DNA of 64,000 nt from a virus, in IMG/VR virus record IMGVR_UViG_3300033816_000828, positions 16,156 to 80,155 of that record; one strand, written 5' to 3'. Shown piece after piece: positions 33,086 to 40,845 of the stretch (its first letter is position 1; the number at the start of each line of letters is the position of its first letter). The position numbers were made by a program, and so were the translations under genes. The notes under the pieces are model-generated. The model did no database searches. It was not told the DNA's origin and saw only the letters and a program-made list of their open reading frames with translations.

Positions 33086-33711
33086 GGTATTAATTTAAGA
33101 GCTAGAATATTATTACAACTAAATCCATACATATTAGATTTAAGAATCTGTTTAATATGTTGTTGGGTCCAGACATTTCCATTAATAATAGTATTTATTG
33201 ATGTTTTATTATGCAAGTATCCGCATGCTACTATATTATCATCTAAGGAATCTAGAAAAAAACCAGAGGATGGATATACTATGTTAATGCCTGACGATAA
33301 TAATATTTCACAAGCCTTAGCTAAAATTTGATGATCAAATTTCCTGTATTCTAATATATATCTAATTTCTCTATTTTCACATATGTCTAAGTTTTTTTTT
33401 ATATCTTCTCTGATTTTATCGTATTTTCTATTTACTAAATAATAAAAAGGTAATGTTATAGCAATATAGTCTATATTATATTTTATAGCGTCTTGAATCA
33501 TAGAATGCCTATGATAACTTTCACAATTAGCTACAGGATAATCTATAAATGCTCCGACCGTTAGATTTGGAAAATTTTTTTTTATTAATTTAGCACAGTG
33601 ATGGGTGGCTATAATTTTTCTAATAGAAGTATTATTAATTAAATCTTCTAGATTTTTTTTTATATCTATATCTTTCTCATCAATAGTATTGATATAATAT
33701 TCTATATTCAT
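33082..33711 (-). CDS. DeoC-like TIM-barrel protein, catalytic residues altered
   Basis: 209 residues that follow the deoxyribose-phosphate aldolase (DeoC) pattern: a GAFIDYPVAN strand, then HSMIQDAIKYNIDYIAITLPFYYL, then YILEYRKFDHQ and ILAKACEILLSSGINIVYPSSGFF. By this alignment the Schiff-base Lys of KTSTG is a Tyr, and the active-site Asp of VDVVFP is an Ala. It is likely not an active aldolase and may have another role. It sits inside the glycan island. The alignment is by eye. Confidence 0.45.
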   Translation of the reverse strand: MNIEYYINTIDEKDIDIKKNLEDLINNTSIRKIIATHHCAKLIKKNFPNLTVGAFIDYPVANCESYHRHSMIQDAIKYNIDYIAITLPFYYLVNRKYDKIREDIKKNLDICENREIRYILEYRKFDHQILAKACEILLSSGINIVYPSSGFFLDSLDDNIVACGYLHNKTSINTIINGNVWTQQHIKQILKSNMYGFSCNNILALKLIP

Positions 33712-34376
33712 TTATTTAATTTTCTTTTGATAGCTTCTATCGATCCGTATTGGTTTTGACCATATATACCATCAGCGAATCCGTTGTGTACAGCCTCTGA
33801 AGCGTTTAGAATCCAATCTGATTTTTGAGATAATTGTGATGATATATACTTTTTTACACTAGATTTTTTCCATTCTCTCTCTTTTGCTAATGGAGACTCC
33901 AAACATTTATCAGTAAAAATATCTAACATTTTTTTGGCTTCTTTTTCATTCCATTGAATATTACTAATGGCCGCTTTGTGTTCTCCGTCTAGTGAGAAAA
34001 AACCATAATGAATTAATAGATAACTATTTGGCATTAAAATTCTTAATTTAGCAGCTTGGAATATTACGCCGCTAGATGACTCTGCTTTAGCATATGCTAA
34101 AATACCAATAGGGGCTTTGGATTGGATGATGGTGTCATATATACCCAAACAATCTGTCCAATCTCCACCCGGTAAATGCATGTGTACAATAATAGGATCA
34201 GAAGATATAATATTAAGATATCTTATATTTTTTTCAAAATTAATGGCTACCCTATAATCAACACCGCCCTCCTCTTCTCCACTATCTATAAAAGAATGAA
34301 GATAAACTTCTCTATTATCAACATCTAATCCATATTCATGGATATAATTTAATCTATTTTCTTGTCCGTTAATCAT
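33708..34376 (-). CDS. ClpP-like serine peptidase
   Basis: 222 residues of ClpP/crotonase-fold type. HMHLPGGDWTDCLGIYDTI gives the Gly-Gly oxyanion strand, AYAKAESSSGVIFQAA the catalytic Ser, and SYLLIHYGFFSLDG the catalytic His. An acidic residue further on would complete the triad. It could be a phage head-maturation protease or an ATP-dependent chamber; no Clp ATPase or capsid gene is in the window. Overlaps the next gene by eight bases. Confidence 0.72.
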   Translation of the reverse strand: MINGQENRLNYIHEYGLDVDNREVYLHSFIDSGEEEGGVDYRVAINFEKNIRYLNIISSDPIIVHMHLPGGDWTDCLGIYDTIIQSKAPIGILAYAKAESSSGVIFQAAKLRILMPNSYLLIHYGFFSLDGEHKAAISNIQWNEKEAKKMLDIFTDKCLESPLAKEREWKKSSVKKYISSQLSQKSDWILNASEAVHNGFADGIYGQNQYGSIEAIKRKLNK

Positions 34377-34761
34377 TGGTTATATTAAAAATTGATGTTA
34401 TTATTGTATTAATATTATTCATAACTTCTCTATCTATAAATGCTTTACCAAAACCAACCCTAAAGCGATATCTAGTAAAAATATCCAATGTTTCTACACC
34501 ATCAACTTCCTGAATTATAGTAGCTATTCTATTAGACAGATTAAAGTTAGTATGGCCTATCCAAAAATTAAAAATTTTCGAACAATCAGTATATTCATTA
34601 TATGGAATCATTCCCATATTTGTTAATAATACTTTGTGATATTTTACTGAATCGTCTACAGTCTCCTTTTCTATGTCTTCAAAATAGTTTGTATCATCGG
34701 TATCATCTTTACCAAATGGATCAGACCATTTTTCCCATATAATTTTAGGACTATCTAACAT
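34369..34761 (-). CDS. Hypothetical protein
   Basis: 130 residues, acidic at the N-terminus (DPFGKDDTDDTNYFEDIEKETVDD). A WIGHTNFNLSNRIATIIQEVDGVETLDIFTRYRFRVGFG segment has the look of a small beta/alpha domain. No family recognised. Between the ClpP-like and sigma-factor regions. Confidence 0.45.
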   Translation of the reverse strand: MLDSPKIIWEKWSDPFGKDDTDDTNYFEDIEKETVDDSVKYHKVLLTNMGMIPYNEYTDCSKIFNFWIGHTNFNLSNRIATIIQEVDGVETLDIFTRYRFRVGFGKAFIDREVMNNINTIITSIFNITND

Positions 34762-35059
34762 TTTGTTTGAATGTTAATAAAGGATCTATCATTGGTTTAT
34801 GTTTATCATTTAAATAGTTTGTTGCCCAAGAACTTAATATATAATCAACAATATGTTTATTATTGCTATTTTTGATTGACTTTAATTTATCTATTATATC
34901 AGCACTAATCGGACTATTATACATCAACAAATGAAGAAATGAACCTATATGATTCGCGTCTATTTCAGACACATTCTGTTTTGGTAGACATATATTATAG
35001 TCCCCATTACTATAGTATTCAATTGAAAATATTGACTTATTACGCTTTTTAAAGAACAT
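34751..35059 (-). CDS. Hypothetical protein
   Basis: About 102 residues from the ATG at 35059, chosen because earlier in-frame starts would overlap the sigma-factor gene. A basic N-terminal stretch (FFKKRNKSIFSIEYYS) is followed by a helical C-terminal part (ADIIDKLKSIKNSNNKHIVDYIL). No known motif. It overlaps the next gene by 11 bases. Confidence 0.5.
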   Translation of the reverse strand: MFFKKRNKSIFSIEYYSNGDYNICLPKQNVSEIDANHIGSFLHLLMYNSPISADIIDKLKSIKNSNNKHIVDYILSSWATNYLNDKHKPMIDPLLTFKQNVR

Positions 35060-35063
35060 ATTA

Positions 35064-35708
35064 TTATATGAGTCTTTGAATTTTTTCAATAGATTTTTTA
35101 ATATTTTGTCTGACTGCTTCTCTAGTAATATTAAATTTTTTACCAATTTGTGCAAAAGTCTGATTTTCAAGATAATATAATCTTAAACATTCTCTTTGAC
35201 GATCAGATAAAATATTGTTATTATCTGATAATATTTGATCAATCATATGTTTATTTTCAGAACCACTTTCCTTGTCTAACAAAATATCTAATGGGGATTT
35301 GCTAGAGTCTGGTATAATGTCTAATAATGATAAATTTTCATCATTAAATTTAGTATCAATATCGACAGAATGACCTTTATTTTTTTTATACTTCTTTCTT
35401 GTCATATAGCTTTTTATGGCCCAAATGGCACATTGATTTCTATAAGAGTATTTATTCTTTTGTTGTCCACTTTCTCCTTTACGTTCTTTATCCCATCTCC
35501 AATCGGCCATCATGATACAATTAGCTACATTAGCTATAGCGTCTTCACTTTTTAGCATTTCCTTGCCTAAACTTGGAGAAAAGTTTTTAGCAAATTTAGA
35601 TATAGTTTTTTTAGCTAAATCTAGATATACAGATAATGACTCAAATTCAATTGTAGAATGGTCTTGATATTTAATTTTTTGATTACCAACAGATACAATA
35701 TCTATCAT
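35064..35708 (-). CDS. Sigma-70-family RNA polymerase sigma factor
   Basis: 214 residues. The C-terminal LSDRQRECLRLYYLENQTFAQIGKKFNITREAVRQNIKKSIEKI is a clear sigma region 4 (helix-turn-helix that reads the -35). The middle YSYRNQCAIWAIKSYMTRKKYKKN resembles the region 2 basic helices. It is short for a primary sigma, as for phage-type factors such as T4 gp55. It could direct a later gene set (inference), in line with the TATAAATA site ahead of virion genes. Confidence 0.75.
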   Translation of the reverse strand: MIDIVSVGNQKIKYQDHSTIEFESLSVYLDLAKKTISKFAKNFSPSLGKEMLKSEDAIANVANCIMMADWRWDKERKGESGQQKNKYSYRNQCAIWAIKSYMTRKKYKKNKGHSVDIDTKFNDENLSLLDIIPDSSKSPLDILLDKESGSENKHMIDQILSDNNNILSDRQRECLRLYYLENQTFAQIGKKFNITREAVRQNIKKSIEKIQRLI

Positions 35709-35757
35709 GTTTTTCCTTTTTAAAAGTCCTAGTAAATATATTCTTAACTAATTTTAG

Positions 35758-36339
35758 TTATTTAGTTAATTTTTTCCATTGCTTTGGATCTGGTCGATCC
35801 GGGTCTCCGGGCTTTGCTGGTCTATATTTTTTTCCTTCTCTTTCTTTCTTTTTTCGTATATTTTCCCATAGTCCAGGCTTATCCTCTGACATTGTTTCTT
35901 CAACAGGTGCCGTAACTATACTATCGTCCTTTGAGGGCTGAAAAGTATAGTGCGGAAGATTTTTTATTTTAACTTTTTTTTTATGTTCTGCTGCTTCTGT
36001 GTCAGTTTCTGTGCGTCCAAACATAACAAAATTATGAATTGTTAACATATAATCTTCAGTAATAGCAATTTTACCCTGTAGCCAGCTTTCTGTCAAGGCT
36101 TCTCTTACGGACGGATTATCTAATGCTTGTAATATAACATTAGCGTGTGTCATTATTGACTTTATGGATCCAATGCTCATTTGATAAAAATCATTTTTAT
36201 ATTCCATCATTTCCATTTCTGGACTTTCAACTTCCATTTCTTCAATTTTGGTAAAATCTCCATCTTCTGATTTGGTTTTGAGATTTTCATTTACTGAATT
36301 TAATATATCTTTAAAACGTTCGCTCATTTTAATATCCAT
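35758..36339 (-). CDS. Conserved phage protein, function unknown
   Basis: 193 residues. The N-terminal half is acidic (EEMEVESPEMEMMEYK). The middle MSIGSIKSIMTHANVILQALDNPSVREALTESWLQGKI segment and the C-terminal GLWENIRKKKEREGKKYRPAKPGDPDRP look like a domain pair found in large phages. The Pro/Lys-rich tail is typical of small phage proteins of unknown job. No catalytic motif. Its ATG overlaps the endonuclease VII-like gene. Confidence 0.55.
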   Translation of the reverse strand: MDIKMSERFKDILNSVNENLKTKSEDGDFTKIEEMEVESPEMEMMEYKNDFYQMSIGSIKSIMTHANVILQALDNPSVREALTESWLQGKIAITEDYMLTIHNFVMFGRTETDTEAAEHKKKVKIKNLPHYTFQPSKDDSIVTAPVEETMSEDKPGLWENIRKKKEREGKKYRPAKPGDPDRPDPKQWKKLTK

Positions 36340-36812
36340 TCTTTATAATTAAGATAAAATTGCTTTAAGTGTTCTTCATCTCTTATCATTCCTTCAATTA
36401 TATTACACTGTACGCATAAAATTCCTCTAATCTTACCTGTATCATGATTATGGTCAATTACTGCGGCATTGCCCCTATTTTTTGAATGATGACGAACCTC
36501 AATACCACAGATGCTACAATGTGATATAAGTCTTAATTCTTTTAGTTCTTTATGATCAATGTTATATTTCGTTGTAAATTTATAACAAGTAGTACATAAT
36601 CCTGAATTAAAATAAATGTGTCTAGTTTGATAACATGACTCACATTGACCAATATTTCCCTTGCTCATTCTGCATAATTTACAAAACTTATGTTTTTTGG
36701 ATTTAAAACCAACGCCACATTCACACGTTTGAGATTTTATTTTACATTGATCGCAAAATTTTCTAAAATTTTCTGATACTTGATTTAATTTACATTTTCG
36801 GCATTTTCTCAT
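36324..36812 (-). CDS. Endonuclease VII-like HNH nuclease with Cys-rich N-terminus
   Basis: About 162 residues from the ATG at 36812 (a TTG at 36824 and GTG at 36821 are also in frame). The C-terminal AAVIDHNHDTGKIRGILCVQCNIIEGMI is the His-Asn-His core of T4 endonuclease VII-type resolvases. The N-terminal 80 residues hold at least five Cys pairs (CRKC, CDQC, CECG), probably zinc knuckles. It may resolve branched DNA or act as a free-standing homing nuclease. Confidence 0.75.
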   Translation of the reverse strand: MRKCRKCKLNQVSENFRKFCDQCKIKSQTCECGVGFKSKKHKFCKLCRMSKGNIGQCESCYQTRHIYFNSGLCTTCYKFTTKYNIDHKELKELRLISHCSICGIEVRHHSKNRGNAAVIDHNHDTGKIRGILCVQCNIIEGMIRDEEHLKQFYLNYKEWILK

Positions 36813-36817
36813 TATTA

Positions 36818-37327
36818 TCACCAACTCTTACATGCCCAATACCGACTTTTCCAACGAGGACCAGGATTATCACAATTATGTCTTGCTCTGAAACTTCTAC
36901 GGCGCTCAGGAATATTTTTCTTAATTGTCATGTTAGGATCACCAAATCTAACTATAACAACATTACCACTTTCATTTTTTACATATACCGCAAATTTCTT
37001 AGGACCATCTGGTGTTCTAAATGGCTTATTAAGAGTTACTTTGCGTCCTTGATATTCTGAAGCAATAACTTTACCGTCTTCATCATAAATTTCGTTAACT
37101 TCAACTTCATATACAAATTCATTCCATTCATCATCCCAAGTATAATTTTGTGCAAATAATTCGTCATGTACCTCTTCTAATAAATTTCCTTTTGTACGGG
37201 TTTGTCCGAGACAAATAGCTACTCTTTGTTTATTATCTGGATATTCTTTTTTCATAGTCTCATTACCCATGCAACGAGACACATAAGCATTTTTATCTTC
37301 GTTTTGTTTTCTTTTTGGAATAGGCAT
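36818..37327 (-). CDS. Conserved phage protein (RSFRARHNCDNPGPRWKSRYW motif)
   Basis: 169 residues. The end, RRSFRARHNCDNPGPRWKS followed by RYWACKSW, is a motif I recall from large phage proteins (DUF6321-like). The N-terminal VSRCMGNETMKKEYPDNKQRVAICLGQ segment is a second conserved block, and the middle KPFRTPDGPKKFAVYVKNESGNVVIVRFGD is a third. It has an AAGGAG ribosome site. Virion-related in other phages by context, but its role is not established. Confidence 0.6.
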   Translation of the reverse strand: MPIPKRKQNEDKNAYVSRCMGNETMKKEYPDNKQRVAICLGQTRTKGNLLEEVHDELFAQNYTWDDEWNEFVYEVEVNEIYDEDGKVIASEYQGRKVTLNKPFRTPDGPKKFAVYVKNESGNVVIVRFGDPNMTIKKNIPERRRSFRARHNCDNPGPRWKSRYWACKSW

Positions 37328-37357
37328 ATATTATCTCCTTGTAATTAGATACACCAA

Positions 37358-38425
37358 TCAATTGATCATATTAGAATATATGATATTGGCTGTATTATGC
37401 CAGGATAAATTATTGGCTGTTTTTAATCCATAAGAATTATCTCTTATATTATTTTTATAAACATATCTCATATGTTCGATAAATTGATCGATTTGTTTTT
37501 CTTCTATGGATGCCCAATTTCCACTACCATTAAACCATATACCGTCGTTTGCTGGTACGGTAGTATCTATATCAACTAAATAAGCATTGTCTTTATTGCA
37601 AAACTGTGTGTGTGCAGAATAGTTTGTGATGATAATTGGTTTATCCATAGCCATCATTTCTATTGCTTCATTATTCCATCCTTCTGCCCTTGATGGAAAA
37701 ATACCACAATCAGCATAGCTCATAATTTGTGCCAATGATATTTGATCAGGAATGCGTGGAAAAAATCTTATTTTAGATGATAGTTTAGAGTTATTATATA
37801 AATTTATCCATTGTTTAATTTGGTCTTGATTTAAAAATGGATTATGATTGATCATCCATAGTTCCACATCGTCATTTTCATTAAATGCATTATTAAATAA
37901 ATCCACTAAAATATCATGACCTTTTCTAATTTCAAACTTACCAATATTGATAAATATGTATGTATTTTTATTTTTTTTATCTTCCGGTTTTTGAGCATTA
38001 AAAATGCTAGTATCAACTCCCATAGGACACACGATAATGTCTTTTTTTATTCCGTTATTTTGTAAAACATTTTTTGCCCATTCAGAAGGCATAAATATAA
38101 TATCAGCAATATTATAGCTTTGCTGTTCGATCTCTGTTAATTTATCTATTTCAAAGAAAGATAATACTCCGTATTTACCATCTCCATGAGTTTTAGTAAA
38201 GAAATCATTAGCATGCCATAATTTAAAAGAGGGTGCTGATTTATCAAAATGGCTTCTAGATCCTATGCCATTTTTTATGCATTCTATATCCCATCCCTTT
38301 TCAGCATTAATATTACCTATTGGAAAAAGCAAACTATTATTATTTAAATAATAAATTTGACGCCATATATTATATCCGGTAATCCCATAGCCTGTATAAC
38401 TATCTACTGGTGAAATTATATTCAT
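37358..38425 (-). CDS. GT4-family glycosyltransferase
   Basis: 355 residues, GT-B fold. The C-terminal half has the donor-binding pattern: TYIFINIGKFEIRKGHDIL, then IMSYADCGIFPSRAEGWNNEAIEMMAMDKPIIIT with the catalytic Glu (EGxNxE). The N-terminal ICPMGVD-type IVCPMGVDTSIFN is usual for GT4 enzymes. It transfers a sugar from a nucleotide sugar to a glycan. Overlaps the GMP reductase gene by four bases. Confidence 0.88.
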   Translation of the reverse strand: MNIISPVDSYTGYGITGYNIWRQIYYLNNNSLLFPIGNINAEKGWDIECIKNGIGSRSHFDKSAPSFKLWHANDFFTKTHGDGKYGVLSFFEIDKLTEIEQQSYNIADIIFMPSEWAKNVLQNNGIKKDIIVCPMGVDTSIFNAQKPEDKKNKNTYIFINIGKFEIRKGHDILVDLFNNAFNENDDVELWMINHNPFLNQDQIKQWINLYNNSKLSSKIRFFPRIPDQISLAQIMSYADCGIFPSRAEGWNNEAIEMMAMDKPIIITNYSAHTQFCNKDNAYLVDIDTTVPANDGIWFNGSGNWASIEEKQIDQFIEHMRYVYKNNIRDNSYGLKTANNLSWHNTANIIYSNMIN

Positions 38426-39546
38426 TTTTCATAAACCTTATTATGTGTATTATTGACTTGTATAAATGTTGTTTTCTTGCCGAAATCTTTAATTTTATCA
38501 GCACCTATATATGTACAAGCGCTTCTAAGGCCACCATAGATATCATATAGTATTTCTTCTGCTGGTCCTTTATATGGAACAGTAACGCACTTACCTTCTG
38601 CTGTTCGATAATTAGCTACTCCATTATGATGTTTATCCATAGCGTTTTTACTACTCATGCCATAATACTTTAAAGATATTTTTTTGTTAGGAGTAGAATA
38701 TCCTGGATTTAGTGTTTGCCAAAATCCCGGAGCAGAGGATCCTGCCTCAACATAATACTCATACTCCCACTCTCCTTCGCATTCTTCAGTTCCTGCAAAT
38801 ACGCTTCCTAGCATTACAAAATCACTATTACCACCAAAAGCCTTACAAATATCTCCAACTACTTTGCAGCCACCATCAGAACATATGTGTCCACCAAGAC
38901 CATGAGCAGCGTCAGCACACTCCATCACAGCACTCAACTGTGGATATCCAACGCCAGTTTTTAAACGGGTAGTACAAACACTGCCTGACCCTATACCAAC
39001 TTTGACTATATCAACTTTGCCATGAAGTATAAGTTCTTCGACCATTTCAGGAGTAACCACATTACCAGCCATAATTATAACTTCTGGAAAAGTTTTGCGT
39101 AGGTGTGCTGCTGTTTTAACAAATTGTTCTGTATATCCATTAGCAACATCAAGACATATATTAGGCAGTAACATATGATGTTTGTGCAACTTATCGAAAA
39201 CATTATTAATTTTTTCTAAATCTTTTTGTGATGTTCCTGTTGAATAAAAAACATAATCTTTTAGATCAGGGTATTGTCTATAAAAATCTACTAATGATTC
39301 TATAGAATAGTGTTTATGTAAACATACTATACTTTTATGTTTACTAACAACTTTTGCCATATCAAAAGTACCAACAGTATCCATGTTTGCAACCATTATC
39401 GGTATGCAATTTAGGTGTCTAGGAGAATGAACGAAATGAAAATCTCTTAATAAAGAGACTTGTTTTCTACTTGTTAGAAAAGATCTCTTGGGCCTAATAA
39501 GAACATCATCAAAATCTAGTTTAGTTTCATTAATTATTTTTTGCAT
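38422..39546 (-). CDS. guaC: GMP reductase (GuaC, IMPDH family)
   Basis: 374 residues, IMPDH/GMPR TIM barrel. The opening LDFDDVLIRPKRSFLTSRKQVSL is the GMPR/IMPDH N-terminus. The catalytic Cys is in VGIGSGSVCTTRLKTGVGYPQ. The GGHICSDGGCKVVGDICKAFGG segment binds the phosphate. It converts GMP to IMP with NADPH, which can feed adenine pools during infection. The C-terminal AMDKHHNGVANYRTAEGKCVTVPYKG flap favours GMPR over IMPDH. No CBS domain is present. Confidence 0.88.
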   Translation of the reverse strand: MQKIINETKLDFDDVLIRPKRSFLTSRKQVSLLRDFHFVHSPRHLNCIPIMVANMDTVGTFDMAKVVSKHKSIVCLHKHYSIESLVDFYRQYPDLKDYVFYSTGTSQKDLEKINNVFDKLHKHHMLLPNICLDVANGYTEQFVKTAAHLRKTFPEVIIMAGNVVTPEMVEELILHGKVDIVKVGIGSGSVCTTRLKTGVGYPQLSAVMECADAAHGLGGHICSDGGCKVVGDICKAFGGNSDFVMLGSVFAGTEECEGEWEYEYYVEAGSSAPGFWQTLNPGYSTPNKKISLKYYGMSSKNAMDKHHNGVANYRTAEGKCVTVPYKGPAEEILYDIYGGLRSACTYIGADKIKDFGKKTTFIQVNNTHNKVYEK

Positions 39547-40069
39547 TGAAGAAGTACCATCTTTTGTGCGTGTCTATATTTTCTGAAGTGTGTATATGTT
39601 CTAAATAGTTTTTAATCTCATCCCAGTTGGAAAAAATCATTTGGTGAGGAATTGTTCCAAACAGCCAATCTGGAGTTTTATTTTTACCTTGAACCATATG
39701 TACTATAATAGGCTTTTTCTGGCGGTTTGCCCAAAAAATTTCTTCATAGGTTCCACAAGGATGAATATCTAGATCCAAATTGACTATAAGAAAATCACTA
39801 ATATCTACGAGACGTAAATCTACAGCACGAATAGTTTTCATCATTGCACTTAGCTCATCATATCTATTCATCTGTTTGAGCTTTGTTTTTATTTGGTGAG
39901 TATCATGATCTTCTAATCCAATATCTGTTGGTTTACTAATTGGATTAAATACTACTATACCTAAATCTTGTAGGAACGGAGTGATATTATCCCTCCATCC
40001 TGTTCCACGATCTGCTACTCTGTCCATGGCTCCAGCAAGATAAACTCTTTGATTATTTAGTCTCTTCAT
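39530..40069 (-). CDS. Nucleoside 2-deoxyribosyltransferase-like protein
   Basis: 179 residues. The start RVYLAGAMDRVADRGTGWRDNITPFLQDLGIVVFNPISKP and the later SDFLIVNLDLDIHPCGTYEEIFWANRQKKPIIV segment are typical of the nucleoside deoxyribosyltransferase-like fold. The Glu in GTYEE would be the nucleophile. It may swap or cleave nucleobases for salvage or base modification. It overlaps GMP reductase by 17 bases. Specificity unknown. Confidence 0.7.
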   Translation of the reverse strand: MKRLNNQRVYLAGAMDRVADRGTGWRDNITPFLQDLGIVVFNPISKPTDIGLEDHDTHQIKTKLKQMNRYDELSAMMKTIRAVDLRLVDISDFLIVNLDLDIHPCGTYEEIFWANRQKKPIIVHMVQGKNKTPDWLFGTIPHQMIFSNWDEIKNYLEHIHTSENIDTHKRWYFFNAKNN

Positions 40070-40844
40070 TAAAACTCCGCAGTGTCATTCTATACTCGTT
40101 CAAATATTTAATATACAAATTTGGATAGTTTGGTAATGGAATATCTCCCTTTTTCCATCTCGTACTATCCTGTTTTGTAGCAACAGCAAATTGACATCTT
40201 TTAAATCTCGAAATGGATGATAAGATATTATAATATTTAAATGATAATAATAATACTGTTTCTGGATTAGGGTTATGTTTTTTTGATATCTCTTGAAATC
40301 CAATATCAGAATCCATATATTCTACCACACCAAGCATTTGGTGAAAAATTTTAGATGGGAAAATATGATGTCTGTCTGTGATCCCCCCATAATCCTCTCC
40401 TTCTGGTATCCATATTTTATCATTAGGTAGAACTGGATGTTTATATTGATAAAAATGATCCGATCTTGTTAGGATAATTCTATCATATTCATTTATAATA
40501 TTATAGCAATTCTGTTTAAGAAAATGTCTAAATGCAAATATAATAGCTCCAGATCCGTTATATTTGTTTAATCCTCCAGCTAAACCATGACGCTGTCCAC
40601 AAAGAAATGATTTTTTCCAAAAATTATGAAAAAACTGCTCATAGTAATCTGTCCAATCATCATATTCATCTATTTCAAATATATATTTTGCTATCTTGTA
40701 TAGACTAGATGATGCGTTAATAGTTTTACCAAAGCATAACAATAAATCTGCATTATAAGGATCTATAAGATTATTATACAGTGTATTCCATGCGGTTTCA
40801 CCACCACGAGCATTACCTATTAAAATTATTAATGTTTTTTCCAT
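40053..40844 (-). CDS. Possible glycosyltransferase-like protein
   Basis: 263 residues. An initial LIILIGNARGGETAWNTL strand and the RIILTRSDHFYQY motif in the middle suggest a GT-A-like nucleotide-sugar fold. WIPEGEDYGGITDRHHIF is another conserved-looking loop. The family is not clear to me. Its place between GT15-FkbM and the nucleoside gene suggests a sugar role. It overlaps the next gene by 17 bases. Confidence 0.45.
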   Translation of the reverse strand: MEKTLIILIGNARGGETAWNTLYNNLIDPYNADLLLCFGKTINASSSLYKIAKYIFEIDEYDDWTDYYEQFFHNFWKKSFLCGQRHGLAGGLNKYNGSGAIIFAFRHFLKQNCYNIINEYDRIILTRSDHFYQYKHPVLPNDKIWIPEGEDYGGITDRHHIFPSKIFHQMLGVVEYMDSDIGFQEISKKHNPNPETVLLLSFKYYNILSSISRFKRCQFAVATKQDSTRWKKGDIPLPNYPNLYIKYLNEYRMTLRSFNEETK

Positions 40845-40845
40845 A

